From: Vampirovibrio chlorellavorus
Lineage (GTDB): Bacteria > Cyanobacteriota > Vampirovibrionia > Vampirovibrionales > Vampirovibrionaceae
Reading direction: 5' to 3'
DNA length: 64,000 nt
NCBI GenBank assembly: GCA_903866275.1
Contig: CAIPMU010000011.1
Coordinates: 186,001-250,000 of the forward strand
Below are positions 34,805 to 44,581 of this stretch, in pieces (position 1 is the first letter of the stretch; the number at the start of each line of letters is the position of its first letter). The notes beneath the pieces are model-generated. The model saw only the letters and a program-made list of their open reading frames with translations. It did not search any database and was not told the DNA's origin. The position numbers were made by a program, and so were the translations under genes.

Positions 34805-35851
34805 ATGAAAAAAGCGTTAATCACAGGTATCACCGGTCAAGATGGCTCCTATCTGGCGGAATTACTGCTGGGTAAGGGGTATGAGGTGCATGGCATTATT
34901 CGTCGCGCCAGCAGTTTTAATACCGGCCGCATTGATCACCTGTATCAGGATCCCCATGAGCCCGATCCCCGGCTGGTGCTACACTACGGGGATCTTTCCG
35001 ATGGTAGCGTGCTGCGTCGTATTCTGGAAAAAACCACCCCGGATGAAGTCTACAATCTGGGCGCACAGTCCCATGTGCGGGTTTCCTTTGATGAGCCGGA
35101 ATACACCGTCGATATCGATGCACTGGGCAGTTTACGGCTACTGGAAGCCATTCGGGATTACCGAGATCGCACCAAACACGACATCCGATTCTATCAGGCC
35201 AGCAGCTCGGAAATGTTCGGGGCCACCCACCCCCCACAATCGGAAAATACGCCGTTCTACCCCCGCAGCCCGTATGCCTGCGCCAAAGTTTACAGCTATT
35301 GGCAAACCATCAATTATCGGGAAAGCTATGGCCTCTTCGCCTGCAATGGCATATTATTCAATCACGAAAGTGAACGGCGAGGCGAAACCTTTGTGACGCG
35401 TAAAATCACACGCGGTGCCACCCGCATTAAGCTGGGCCTGCAAGAGAAACTCCAGCTGGGGAATCTGTCTGCCTTAAGAGATTGGGGCCATGCCGCCGAT
35501 TACGTGGAAGCCATGTGGCGGATGCTGCAAGCTGAACAACCCGATGATTATGTGGTGGCCACCGGCAACGCCTATTCCGTGCAGGAGTTTGCCGATAAAA
35601 CTTTTAGCCTGCTGGGGCTGAATGCCAAAGACCACATTGAGGTTCACCCCCGATACTTCAGGCCCGCCGAAGTGGATCACCTGCGCGGGGATGCCTCCAA
35701 AATTAAAAACAAGCTGGGCTGGACCCCAAAAATTTCGTTTGATGAACTGGTTGAACGCATGGTGAACCATGATCTCGAACTGGCCCAGCAAGAAAAAACC
35801 CTGCGCGATCTGGGGCATCACATCAATCTGGGAGAGCATCACGCCGAATGA
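34805..35851 (+). CDS. gmd: GDP-mannose 4,6-dehydratase
   Basis: 348 residues, extended short-chain dehydrogenase. NADP-binding [14 protein letters not shown] (8-21), active-site SSSEMFG region and the catalytic Y157-x3-K161 are present. It converts GDP-mannose to GDP-4-keto-6-deoxymannose, the common precursor of GDP-fucose, GDP-rhamnose and GDP-perosamine. Its stop overlaps the start of fcl by 4 bases. Confidence 0.96.
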   Translation: MKKALITGITGQDGSYLAELLLGKGYEVHGIIRRASSFNTGRIDHLYQDPHEPDPRLVLHYGDLSDGSVLRRILEKTTPDEVYNLGAQSHVRVSFDEPEYTVDIDALGSLRLLEAIRDYRDRTKHDIRFYQASSSEMFGATHPPQSENTPFYPRSPYACAKVYSYWQTINYRESYGLFACNGILFNHESERRGETFVTRKITRGATRIKLGLQEKLQLGNLSALRDWGHAADYVEAMWRMLQAEQPDDYVVATGNAYSVQEFADKTFSLLGLNAKDHIEVHPRYFRPAEVDHLRGDASKIKNKLGWTPKISFDELVERMVNHDLELAQQEKTLRDLGHHINLGEHHAE

Positions 35852-36804
35852 GCCTCATGCAGCACACGGACAAAATTTATATCGCCGGTCATCGCGGACT
35901 GGTGGGTTCTGCATTGTGCCGCAATCTGGAAGCCGCCGGTTACAACAATTGGATTGGCCGGACGTCTGCGGAACTGGATTTACGAAATCAGCAAGCCGTC
36001 ACGGCTTTTTTTGAACAAGAAAAACCGGATTATGTGCTCCTGGCCGCCGCAAAAGTGGGCGGTATTTTGGCCAATAATACCTATCGGGGCGAATTTATCT
36101 ACGATAACCTGATGATCGCCACCAACATCATTCATGCGGCCTACCAAACGGGTGTAAAAAAGTTACTCTTTCTGGGTAGTTCCTGCATTTATCCCAAGCA
36201 CGCGCCACAACCCATGACTGAAGTGGCTCTACTCAGCGGTTATCTGGAAGAAACCAACGAGCCGTACGCCATTGCTAAAATCGCGGGGCTCAAGCTCTGT
36301 GAGGCGTATCGGGCCCAGTATGGCTGCAATTTTATCACCGCTATGCCCACCAATTTGTATGGACCCAACGATAATTTCGATCTGGAAACCTCGCATGTGC
36401 TGCCCGCCTTAATTCGCAAATTTCACGAGGCCAAAATCAGGCAGCAACCGCATGTCACCATCTGGGGCAGCGGTGCCGCCCAGCGGGAGTTTCTGCATGT
36501 AGACGATCTGGCGCAAGCCTGCATTTTCCTGATGAATCACGATGACTCCCCCGGTTTGATCAATATCGGCACCGGCGAAGACATCAGCATCCGTGCCCTG
36601 GCTGAAACTATCCAGCGCATCACCGGCTACACCGGCACCTTGCAGTTTGATCGCAGCAAGCCGGATGGCACCCCGCGAAAACTACTGGATATTTCCAAGC
36701 TGCGCGCACTGGGATTCACTCCCCAAATTACCCTGCAGGAAGGCCTTCAATCCACCTACGAGCACTTCGTCAACGCGCAATATCCCGCCCTGTCAGGAGC
36801 GTAA
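35848..36804 (+). CDS. fcl: GDP-L-fucose synthase
   Basis: 318-residue epimerase/reductase that turns GDP-4-keto-6-deoxymannose into GDP-L-fucose using [16 protein letters not shown] (13-23) is the nucleotide site; Y140-x3-K144 in [11 protein letters not shown] is the catalytic pair, and the SSCIYP segment holds the conserved Ser and Cys. With gmd before it, the locus should make a fucose-containing polysaccharide. It ends 3 bases before the flippase gene. Confidence 0.96.
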   Translation: MSLMQHTDKIYIAGHRGLVGSALCRNLEAAGYNNWIGRTSAELDLRNQQAVTAFFEQEKPDYVLLAAAKVGGILANNTYRGEFIYDNLMIATNIIHAAYQTGVKKLLFLGSSCIYPKHAPQPMTEVALLSGYLEETNEPYAIAKIAGLKLCEAYRAQYGCNFITAMPTNLYGPNDNFDLETSHVLPALIRKFHEAKIRQQPHVTIWGSGAAQREFLHVDDLAQACIFLMNHDDSPGLINIGTGEDISIRALAETIQRITGYTGTLQFDRSKPDGTPRKLLDISKLRALGFTPQITLQEGLQSTYEHFVNAQYPALSGA

Positions 36805-36807
36805 CCC

Positions 36808-38160
36808 ATGCCCCCGAAGGAACGCTTCAACCTGACCGCATTGCAACGCAAGGGCTTGCACTGGTTCAGCCGGACGTTTCACTTGAATGTGACCCTCTGC
36901 GATCAGGCCATGGTCAGCGGGGTCAACTTTTTGACAGGCGTGTTATTAGCCCGTTTTATGGGCATCGCCGAATTTGGCCGGTTCTCGCTACTCTGGATGC
37001 TGGTGCTCTTTTTCAGCAGTTTTCAATACGCCATGATCATTTCGCCCATGATGAGCATTGGCCCCAAGCAAGACACTGACGCCCAAAATACCTATTTCGG
37101 TGCCGTGCTTGCTCAACAGATCCTCTATTTAATCCTCAACGCCCTGCTCTTGATCACACTGCTCCCCGTGGCCGAGCGTTCTTTCCCCGACTGGCATCTC
37201 CACGGGCTGACTGGGCCGCTGATTGCGGTCACGCTGGCCTATCAGGCACAAGAATTTGTGCGTCGCTATTGTTATACCCGTAAACGCATGCCCACCGCTC
37301 TGGTCAACGACGCCATCAGCTATCTGGGACAACTCGGCTTACTACTGGCTTTGTTTTTCTCTGGGCATGCAGATACCGCACAAGTGCTGTGGCTCATTGC
37401 TCTCAGCTCACTGGCCGCCGTGGGCGTGGGATTATTCGAATTCAAAGGGCTTCAGCTCGTGCCAAGTGAACAGCGGTCTGTATTGCATCGTCACTGGCAG
37501 TTTTCCAAGTGGCTGACAGCGTCGAATTTAATGACCTGGGTGTCCGGCAACTTTTTAATACTAACCGCAGGCGCGGTACTGGGCACCTCGGCCGCCGGGG
37601 TGCTTAAAGCGTGTCAGAATATTTTAGGCATCACGCATATTTTATTTAACGCACTGGCCAATCTGGTACCCATTCAAGCCGGGACACTCCTGGCCCAACA
37701 AGGGCTGCCAGCCATGGAGCACTATTTTAGCCAAGCGGCAAAATGGGGTGGTGCGGCCACTGTTTTGCTGGCCATTCCCGCCCTGTGTTTTCCCAAACTC
37801 ACCCTGCAATGGATCTACGGCCCCACTATGGCGCCTTATGCCTGGGTGCTCAGCGCCTACGCGCTGGTTTACCTAATCATGTTTATCAATCAGATCCTCA
37901 CCTTTGCCTTGCGCACGCTGGAGCAAACTCGCCCGATTTTTAACGGCTACTGTCTTACCGCAATCCTGAGCCTCCTCAGCGCCCACACGCTGGCCACCCG
38001 CTTTGGCCTGAGCGGCATTGCGCTGGGCTTTCTGGTGTTGGCGATCCTCAACATGAGTGTGTTAATCGCAGGCTACATTCAGGGCCGCAATGCCTACACT
38101 GCATCAGCCATCCAGCGAGCACCTGCAACAACCGCAGGAGGACCCAACTCATGCGAGTGA
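36808..38160 (+). CDS. Polysaccharide flippase (Wzx-like)
   Basis: 450-residue protein with about twelve to fourteen membrane helices, of the MOP/Wzx superfamily that moves undecaprenyl-linked repeat units across the inner membrane. The early helix with GVNFLTGVLLARFMGIAEFGRFS is the classic start. It lies between sugar-nucleotide genes and glycosyltransferase genes and overlaps the next gene by 10 bases. The family fit is good; substrate is inferred from the locus. Confidence 0.85.
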   Translation: MPPKERFNLTALQRKGLHWFSRTFHLNVTLCDQAMVSGVNFLTGVLLARFMGIAEFGRFSLLWMLVLFFSSFQYAMIISPMMSIGPKQDTDAQNTYFGAVLAQQILYLILNALLLITLLPVAERSFPDWHLHGLTGPLIAVTLAYQAQEFVRRYCYTRKRMPTALVNDAISYLGQLGLLLALFFSGHADTAQVLWLIALSSLAAVGVGLFEFKGLQLVPSEQRSVLHRHWQFSKWLTASNLMTWVSGNFLILTAGAVLGTSAAGVLKACQNILGITHILFNALANLVPIQAGTLLAQQGLPAMEHYFSQAAKWGGAATVLLAIPALCFPKLTLQWIYGPTMAPYAWVLSAYALVYLIMFINQILTFALRTLEQTRPIFNGYCLTAILSLLSAHTLATRFGLSGIALGFLVLAILNMSVLIAGYIQGRNAYTASAIQRAPATTAGGPNSCE

Positions 38161-39095
38161 CTGTCCTGATGCCGGTGTATAATGCCGGGGCTTATCTGAG
38201 CAGTGCGATCGAGAGTGTGCTCAATCAAACGCACCGCGACTTTGAACTCATCCTGATTAACGACGGCTCCACCGATGCATCCGAAAGCGTCATGCGAGGG
38301 TATGCCGAGCAAGACAGCCGGGTGCAGGTAATGTCTCATGCCAACTGCGGCATGGGAGAATCCCTGAACCGGGCGTTGCAGGTGGCGCAAACTGATTGGG
38401 TGGTGCGCATGGACGGGGATGACCTCATGCACCCGGAACGGCTGGCGCGACAAATTGAGTTCATTCAGCAGCATCCCGATCTCAAAGTCACCGCCTGTCT
38501 GGCGCAATATATCAGCGAAACCGGAAAGCCGCTGGCTCAAACCACATCGGATTTAACCACGATAGCGCGATTTCAGTGGTATCTGGCGCAACAGGAAGCC
38601 ATCGGCCTGTTCCATCCCGGTGTGGCCATGCACCGCGAGAGCGTGTTGACCGTGGGCGGCTATCGCGGCGCATTCTGGCCCGCCGATGACATTGATCTCT
38701 GGAACCGTGTGGCCGAACAAGGGCACCTCATTCTGGTACAACCCGAGGTGCTGATGCAGTACCGATTGCACGCACAATCGGCGATTACCGCCAGCTTTAT
38801 GAAAGGCCGTTTAAAGTACGAATGGGTGCGTACCTGCATGCGTGCCCGCCGCGCCGGACAAGCTGAGCCGACCTGGGATGAGTTTGTCAGCCAATGGCAA
38901 GCGCGCCCCCTCCTCACCCGGCTCAACTGGCAGCGCAAAACCCGCGCCAAAGAACTCTACCGCAAGGCCGGGCATGATCATCTGGCCGGGCATACACTCA
39001 AAGCGTTCTGGGAGTTGATGCTGGCCACTGGTTTACAACCTGGCTACACCTTGTCCCGGTTGATAAAACAAGGCACGAAGGCGCGCACACCATGA
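38151..39095 (+). CDS. Family 2 glycosyltransferase
   Basis: 314 residues, GT-A fold. MPVYNAGAYLSSAIESVLNQ (5-24) starts the nucleotide-sugar domain; INDGSTDAS and the metal-binding RMDGDD are clear, and a short C-terminal helix-rich tail (about 230-314) is basic. It adds one sugar to the lipid-linked repeat on the cytoplasmic face. It overlaps the flippase gene by 10 bases and the next gene by 4. The exact sugar is unknown. Confidence 0.92.
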   Translation: MRVTVLMPVYNAGAYLSSAIESVLNQTHRDFELILINDGSTDASESVMRGYAEQDSRVQVMSHANCGMGESLNRALQVAQTDWVVRMDGDDLMHPERLARQIEFIQQHPDLKVTACLAQYISETGKPLAQTTSDLTTIARFQWYLAQQEAIGLFHPGVAMHRESVLTVGGYRGAFWPADDIDLWNRVAEQGHLILVQPEVLMQYRLHAQSAITASFMKGRLKYEWVRTCMRARRAGQAEPTWDEFVSQWQARPLLTRLNWQRKTRAKELYRKAGHDHLAGHTLKAFWELMLATGLQPGYTLSRLIKQGTKARTP

Positions 39096-40153
39096 GCACC
39101 ACCGCCACGCTCACCACGGACTCCGTGCTCGCTATTTTTGAGCGTCTGAATACCGAAAACATTGTGTATGCGGTATTACGAAACGCGGAAAACTTCCCAC
39201 ACTTTGGCCATGATGTGGATCTCATCGTCGCCGACACAGATCGCAACCGCTGTCGGGAAATCTTTATTGAGATTGCCAAAATGCAAGGCTGGCAGGCACT
39301 CACGGAGTGCCACCACTGGGCGAAATCCAAGCATTGCCAATGGCACAACATTGAAATTTTTCGCTTTTTTCATGCCCAACAATTGGCCTATTTGCAGATT
39401 GATCTCTTTCACGGCTATTTGGTCAACGGATTGCCGTTTATGACTGAAACCGAGTTGTTGAGTGATCGTCAATCCGATCCACGAGGCTTTACCCGCATTC
39501 ATCCGGGCCGGGAAAACGTATTTCGGATGCTGCAACTGCACCGGCTCTATACCTGGGATGCCGAACAAACTGAAAAAATCATGCGCTACCGGACTCAGGT
39601 GCTGTCGTATGCGCACGACCACGAGTCAGCGTTTCAAGCCATCATCTCGCAACACATGGGCACCGCAGGTTTAAATGCTTTAAAAGCGCTTCAACACGAT
39701 CATATTCAAGATTACAGTCAGCACATCACCCAGTTTAAACGCCAATTTTTCTGGCAATTTTCGCTCAAAAATCCTGTTGCAGCACTCCAAAATTTCGCAG
39801 AGCGAATCGACGATTATGTACAAGGCTACTGGCTCGATCCCTGTGGTCAGGTGTTGCCATTTCATGGTGATTCACAAGTTCTGACGGAGGTGTTGGACAC
39901 CCTCGTTGCACACAATCTGCTCAGCTGCTGGACACAAAAACGGTGCGAGCAATCCGGTTTATCCTGGCCTGAGCGAAAAACGTTGGAGCGGGGTGGCATG
40001 GTGCTCAAGCGCGCCCACTCCAGCACTCGCAATGTACTGGATCTTTCCTCAAATAATCACGAAAAACAGACGTTAATCGAGACGGTGATCAGTCGTCTGA
40101 ACGCTCGCCATATCATGCTCTATTCGGCCAATATCGAGGGCTGTGTGCCATGA
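39092..40153 (+). CDS. Nucleotidyltransferase-fold protein of a glycan locus
   Basis: 353 residues. The N-terminal half has the minimal nucleotidyltransferase features: FGHDVDLIV supplies a DxD pair (about residues 41-43) and YLQIDLFHGY a third acidic residue (about 110), the metal triad of the Pol-beta-like superfamily. The C-terminal half is all-helical and unassigned. It overlaps the kinase gene that follows by 4 bases, and such pairs occur in some polysaccharide loci. A role in making or attaching a phosphorylated decoration is inferred, not shown. Confidence 0.6.
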   Translation: MSTTATLTTDSVLAIFERLNTENIVYAVLRNAENFPHFGHDVDLIVADTDRNRCREIFIEIAKMQGWQALTECHHWAKSKHCQWHNIEIFRFFHAQQLAYLQIDLFHGYLVNGLPFMTETELLSDRQSDPRGFTRIHPGRENVFRMLQLHRLYTWDAEQTEKIMRYRTQVLSYAHDHESAFQAIISQHMGTAGLNALKALQHDHIQDYSQHITQFKRQFFWQFSLKNPVAALQNFAERIDDYVQGYWLDPCGQVLPFHGDSQVLTEVLDTLVAHNLLSCWTQKRCEQSGLSWPERKTLERGGMVLKRAHSSTRNVLDLSSNNHEKQTLIETVISRLNARHIMLYSANIEGCVP

Positions 40154-41940
40154 TGATCGTCATTCTGGGGCCGGATGGCTGCGGCAAAAGCAGTGTGATC
40201 GATGCTTTGAAAAATGACTTGTCCGACACGTTTAAGACCATCGATTATTTTCATCTCAAGTTCCGATTAAAGCCGGGATCTCAGCACCAAAACACGCGTC
40301 CCGTGAGCAATCCGCAAGGGCAGAAGACCTATTCCCCGCTCTTATCCATGATCAAATTGCTCTACTTTTTAATCATTTATAATCTCGGTTACTGGGTACA
40401 TGCCCAACGCATTCACTCGCCGGATCATTTGCTCATTTTTGATCGGTATTACCATGATTTAATCGTTGATCCCAAACGCTTTCGCTACGGCGGGCCCGAA
40501 TGGATGTCCCGGAAAGTCCTACGCTGGATTCCCAAACCGCATTTGTGCATTTTGCTGGATGCAAACCCTGAGGTTCTACAAGCGCGCAAACAGGAAGTTT
40601 CTTTTGCAGAAACCGCCCGCCAACGCGACGCCTATCGCGCACTCGTGCAAGAGCCCCCACAAAACATCTCCGGATCGCGACAAACCAACCATTGTGCAAA
40701 TGTCATCATTGATGCTGCCCTTCCCCTCTCAGCGGTCGCTCAGGAAGCATCTACCCGCATCCGGACGGCCCAGCATCCCCTAGCGACATGCTCGCGCATT
40801 CAAACCGTGGTGCAACCGCTCTTTCCCGAGGGCGTCAACGCCCTACCCCACAACCATCCCCCAGCGCCAGATACCCTTTACTGGCCCTATTTGGTGATTC
40901 CCGGTAAATCGGGCCATCCCCGCTGGATACTGCCGAAAAATCCCCAATGGGGCCTGCCCGGACTGCAATTCTGGTGGCCCTATGATTTGGCCTCTCGCCT
41001 GCGTTGGCGACTGATTTTATGGGCCTATCAACTGGGCATTTTGCATTGGCACCCTCATGTCCAAAGCATTCAAATTCAATGGCCCCAATCATCTCATTGG
41101 GCCCATTTGGGTTGGAAAAACCCGCATCCTCCCATCCCGGTGATTTATGTAGGAGAGCCTCTGGCGCGCGGCAAAGCGGTAGCCTCGCTGGTCGATTCGC
41201 AAGATCAAACATGCCAACTTATCGCCAAAGCCCCAGTCGGAAAAGCGGCCGCCGACAAAATTCGACACGAAGCGAACATGCTAAAACAATTGGCCATCAC
41301 ACCAGCCGACATTGCGCCTCAACTTCATTTTATTCAAACCGACTCAGGGCTTTCCACGCAGCAAGCACTGGCCTTGCCCAACAGCCCCCGTGCGTTTTCC
41401 CGTACGCACCTCAACTACCTCTTGCACTTGCAACAAACGCACCGCACTTCGCTAAGCGAGCAAGGCGCACAGCTGCAGCAGAGACTCACCACCTGCACCC
41501 CTGCCCTGGATGCGTTGCATCATCAAGCCCTGCACAGATTTTTGCAAGAAATCCAATCCGATGAAACCCCGGTGGCCCGCGTGATTGTGCATGGCGATTT
41601 CGCGCCGTGGAATTTGAAAATCAAACCCGATGGCACGCTCATCGCCTTCGATTGGGAAGAGGGTTCGCTCACCGGCTTGCCCTTTTACGATCTGCTGCAC
41701 TTTCACTTTATTCAACAACCCATCGATAAACGCACACGCGCCCTGCTGTCACCCCTGTTAGAACAACCACTCATTCAGGAATACATGCAACATTTTGGCC
41801 TAACCCCCAACTGGTGCCAGCACCTCTTCAGCTATTTTCTGCTGGACTACTGGTGCCGTCGACTGGAGGAAGGCGATACGGAAACCGCAGACTGGTTCTT
41901 CAGCGCCATCCTGCAAAAAACGCTGGATGACACGCCATGA
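40150..41940 (+). CDS. Thymidylate-kinase-like P-loop domain fused to an APH-like kinase
   Basis: 596 residues, two kinase folds in one chain. Residues 1-200 carry a P-loop GPDGCGKSS (7-15) and a FDRYYHDLIVDPKRFRYGG segment typical of the thymidylate-kinase-like proteins found in glycan loci. Residues about 360-596 form an aminoglycoside/choline-phosphotransferase fold with HGDFAPWN (481-488, catalytic D483, N488) and FDWEEG with D501 for metal. The middle (about 205-350) is unassigned. Both active sites look intact, so two phosphoryl transfers are possible. It overlaps genes on both sides by 4 bases. Substrates are unknown; a true dTMP kinase role is unlikely here. Confidence 0.75.
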   Translation: MMIVILGPDGCGKSSVIDALKNDLSDTFKTIDYFHLKFRLKPGSQHQNTRPVSNPQGQKTYSPLLSMIKLLYFLIIYNLGYWVHAQRIHSPDHLLIFDRYYHDLIVDPKRFRYGGPEWMSRKVLRWIPKPHLCILLDANPEVLQARKQEVSFAETARQRDAYRALVQEPPQNISGSRQTNHCANVIIDAALPLSAVAQEASTRIRTAQHPLATCSRIQTVVQPLFPEGVNALPHNHPPAPDTLYWPYLVIPGKSGHPRWILPKNPQWGLPGLQFWWPYDLASRLRWRLILWAYQLGILHWHPHVQSIQIQWPQSSHWAHLGWKNPHPPIPVIYVGEPLARGKAVASLVDSQDQTCQLIAKAPVGKAAADKIRHEANMLKQLAITPADIAPQLHFIQTDSGLSTQQALALPNSPRAFSRTHLNYLLHLQQTHRTSLSEQGAQLQQRLTTCTPALDALHHQALHRFLQEIQSDETPVARVIVHGDFAPWNLKIKPDGTLIAFDWEEGSLTGLPFYDLLHFHFIQQPIDKRTRALLSPLLEQPLIQEYMQHFGLTPNWCQHLFSYFLLDYWCRRLEEGDTETADWFFSAILQKTLDDTP

Positions 41941-43214
41941 AGATTTTGCTGTCCGCGTACGCCTGCGAACCCAACCGGGGCAGCGAGCCCGGCGTCGGTT
42001 GGCACTGGACAATCGAACTGATGCGAGCGGGTCATGAAGTCTGGGTGATCACACGCCAGAATAATCAGGCTGTGATTGAAGCGGCATTAAAGCAAAACCC
42101 CATCGTCTCGCCCGAAAAACTGCATTTTATTTATTTCGATCTGCCCAAATGGCTCACCTTCTGGAAACAAGGCGGGCAGGGCGTTCACCTGTATTATTTC
42201 CTGTGGCAAATTGGCATTTATTTTATAGCGCGCAAGCTTATGAAAACTGTCAATTTAAATGTCATCCACCATGTGACCTTTGTGAGTATTCGCTTCCCCA
42301 GTTTTTTGGGCTTACTGGGTGTGCCCTTTATTTTTGGCCCTGTCTCCGGGGGTGAAAAAGCCCCGTGGCCCTTGCGTCAGAGCTTTCCCTTACAAGGCTG
42401 GATTCGGGATTTTATTCGGGATGGTTTAAATGCCTGGGTACAATGGGATCCGCTCATGCACCTGACCTTGGCTTCAGCTCAAAAAATTTATGTGGGCACC
42501 TCGGATTCTTACGCACTACTGCCCAAACGCTATCACGCCAAAGCGGAAATCCAGCTGGCCATTGGCATCGACCCGGCGCAACTTAATCCGCCGCGATGTT
42601 CCGCAGTAAACGTAGATAATCCCATTCAGAATGCAAATGCAAACAATCCGCTCGACCCTGCAACCCAACCATTTAAAATTTTATATGTCGGCAATTTGCT
42701 GTATTTAAAAGGCATTCATTTAGGCTTGCGGGCCTTTGCGAAACTGCTGGAAGCGTACCCCAACAGCCAGCTCACGCTAATTGGTAGCGGCCCGGAATCC
42801 GCATGGCTCAAACAACTCGCCGGACAACTGAAGCTTGAAAAGCAAGTTGAGTGGATTCCTAAAATGGCCCAAACGGAGCTGATGCAGCGGTATCCCGCAT
42901 ATGACGTATTTCTGTTTCCCAGTCTGCATGACTCCGGTGGAATGGTTATACTGGAAGCAATGGCCCACGGTCTGCCCGTGGTTTGTCTGGATTTAGGCGG
43001 TCCGGGGCGGATCGTCGATGCCAGTTGTGGCCGGGTGATTCCCACCCACAACCAGAATGAAACCCAGATCATTCATCGATTGAGTGAGGCGTTGGCCGAA
43101 CTGGCCACCCAAGAGGCATTACGGGCCGTATTAAGCAAACAGACCCAAACGCGTCTCCAATATTTCCTGTGGTCCAATCTTATCCAGCGGGTCTATCCAA
43201 CCAGCGAGGCGTGA
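41937..43214 (+). CDS. Family 4 glycosyltransferase
   Basis: 425 residues, GT-B fold. The N-terminus YACEPNRGSEPGVGWHW (8-24) is the start of a well-known bacterial GT4 subgroup, and the C-terminal domain has ILYVGNLLYLKGIHLGLRAF, EAMAHGLPVVCLDLGGPG and the downstream acidic residue region for the nucleotide. It transfers a sugar onto the lipid-linked repeat in the cytoplasm. It overlaps the kinase gene and is 8 bases before the polymerase gene. Confidence 0.92.
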   Translation: MKILLSAYACEPNRGSEPGVGWHWTIELMRAGHEVWVITRQNNQAVIEAALKQNPIVSPEKLHFIYFDLPKWLTFWKQGGQGVHLYYFLWQIGIYFIARKLMKTVNLNVIHHVTFVSIRFPSFLGLLGVPFIFGPVSGGEKAPWPLRQSFPLQGWIRDFIRDGLNAWVQWDPLMHLTLASAQKIYVGTSDSYALLPKRYHAKAEIQLAIGIDPAQLNPPRCSAVNVDNPIQNANANNPLDPATQPFKILYVGNLLYLKGIHLGLRAFAKLLEAYPNSQLTLIGSGPESAWLKQLAGQLKLEKQVEWIPKMAQTELMQRYPAYDVFLFPSLHDSGGMVILEAMAHGLPVVCLDLGGPGRIVDASCGRVIPTHNQNETQIIHRLSEALAELATQEALRAVLSKQTQTRLQYFLWSNLIQRVYPTSEA

Positions 43215-43222
43215 TCCAAGCG

Positions 43223-44581
43223 ATGCTCCTGAAAATTCCACGTCGACTGACGCTAACGCCGGAAGGCTTTATTTACTGGTTTGCCGCTTTTAACGGGCTG
43301 GCCTATTACGCCTGTGTTTTGCTCATCAACCAGATTCTGCCCTTTGAAAAAGGGATTCTTCGCTTTGGAACATCGCTGATTTTTCTATTAATCGCAGTGT
43401 TCTTTTATCTACGCCACAAGCAACGCATTTTTACCCTCAAGAAGCAGCAATGGCCAATCGCGATTCATGTGATGTTCGCCTATTTCGGCTGGTCCGTGCT
43501 TAGTTTCACATGGAGCAACACGCAGGACTTTCAGGCACAGGGCTACAGCTTGACGATCTTTTATCTGGCCCAATGGGTCAACTATTTCATTGAATTTTTG
43601 ACCATCCTGATTATCTGCAAAGTCACCACCGCCTCACAGTTAGCGCTGCACTACCTAAAAGGCCTGCGACTGGGCGGCCTGATTCTGGCGGCAGCCTATC
43701 TGTTTGTGTGGATCTTTATTGAAAAATCAGGCCGACTCTCCACCGTCGGAGAAGGGGTTCTGGTGATTCACCCCAACAACCTCGCGCTCAAGCTGGCCAT
43801 CTCCAGCCTTTGCAGCTTTCATTTATTTGCCATCAAGCCCAACAAACGACAAAAAGATATTCTCACGGTGGCCCTGTTTGGCATTCCCACCCTGTTCGCC
43901 ATGATGCTTACTGTTGGTAAAACCGTACTGGTGGCCTTTATGGTGGCCTTTCTGTTTTACATTTTACACATCCCCTTGCAGCGGCGCATGAAGCTCCCCA
44001 TCCTGATCGTCACCCTGTTGGTGATGTGTATGGGCCTGCCCTTTGTGGCCGAATACATGTCCCGCTATCTGGATGCGGGTAGCCTGAACACGCTGTCGGG
44101 CCGTACCGAACTCTGGCAAATCACCTGGGACGACAGCTGGAAGCATCCGTGGATCGGGCATGGCATTGCCAGCCCGTTCGCCACCTTGTCGTGGAACGTG
44201 GATCGTTCCGGGCAAAGTGGGACGGCGCACAACGATTACCTCAATGCGTTCTATCAAATGGGCGTCATCGGGTTTCTGATTGTGAGCTTGCTGTATGGCT
44301 CGTTTATTAACGCCGCGTTTAAAACCCGTAAAAATGCTGAATTCAGGCAAAACACCTCTTTTTGTATGGCCCTGTTTATCATCATGTTTATCTTTTCTCT
44401 CACCGCGAGTTTCCCGGTCGGCTTTGCCGTGCCGTTTACCTTCCAGATGATCATGCACTACTGGATGGCTCAGGCGGATGCCAGTACACCGAAAATCCGG
44501 TTTGCCCACCCCCCGGTCAACCCATTCGACGTCGAGAATGATTCGCCCTCCACACCCAACAACCGGAAGGCACTGGCATGA
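43223..44581 (+). CDS. O-antigen polymerase/ligase-like membrane protein (Wzy-like)
   Basis: 452 residues with about eleven to twelve membrane helices and the large periplasmic loop region typical of the Wzy_C/WaaL superfamily; within it lies the GRTELWQITWDDSWKHPWIGHG segment (quoted in part: GRTELWQITW) and the conserved TAHNDYLNAF motif. It polymerises repeat units in the periplasm, or ligates glycan to an acceptor. The start at 43223 follows the stop of the previous gene by 8 bases; an ATG at 43169 is in frame but within that gene. Polymerase is more likely in this context. Confidence 0.88.
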   Translation: MLLKIPRRLTLTPEGFIYWFAAFNGLAYYACVLLINQILPFEKGILRFGTSLIFLLIAVFFYLRHKQRIFTLKKQQWPIAIHVMFAYFGWSVLSFTWSNTQDFQAQGYSLTIFYLAQWVNYFIEFLTILIICKVTTASQLALHYLKGLRLGGLILAAAYLFVWIFIEKSGRLSTVGEGVLVIHPNNLALKLAISSLCSFHLFAIKPNKRQKDILTVALFGIPTLFAMMLTVGKTVLVAFMVAFLFYILHIPLQRRMKLPILIVTLLVMCMGLPFVAEYMSRYLDAGSLNTLSGRTELWQITWDDSWKHPWIGHGIASPFATLSWNVDRSGQSGTAHNDYLNAFYQMGVIGFLIVSLLYGSFINAAFKTRKNAEFRQNTSFCMALFIIMFIFSLTASFPVGFAVPFTFQMIMHYWMAQADASTPKIRFAHPPVNPFDVENDSPSTPNNRKALA

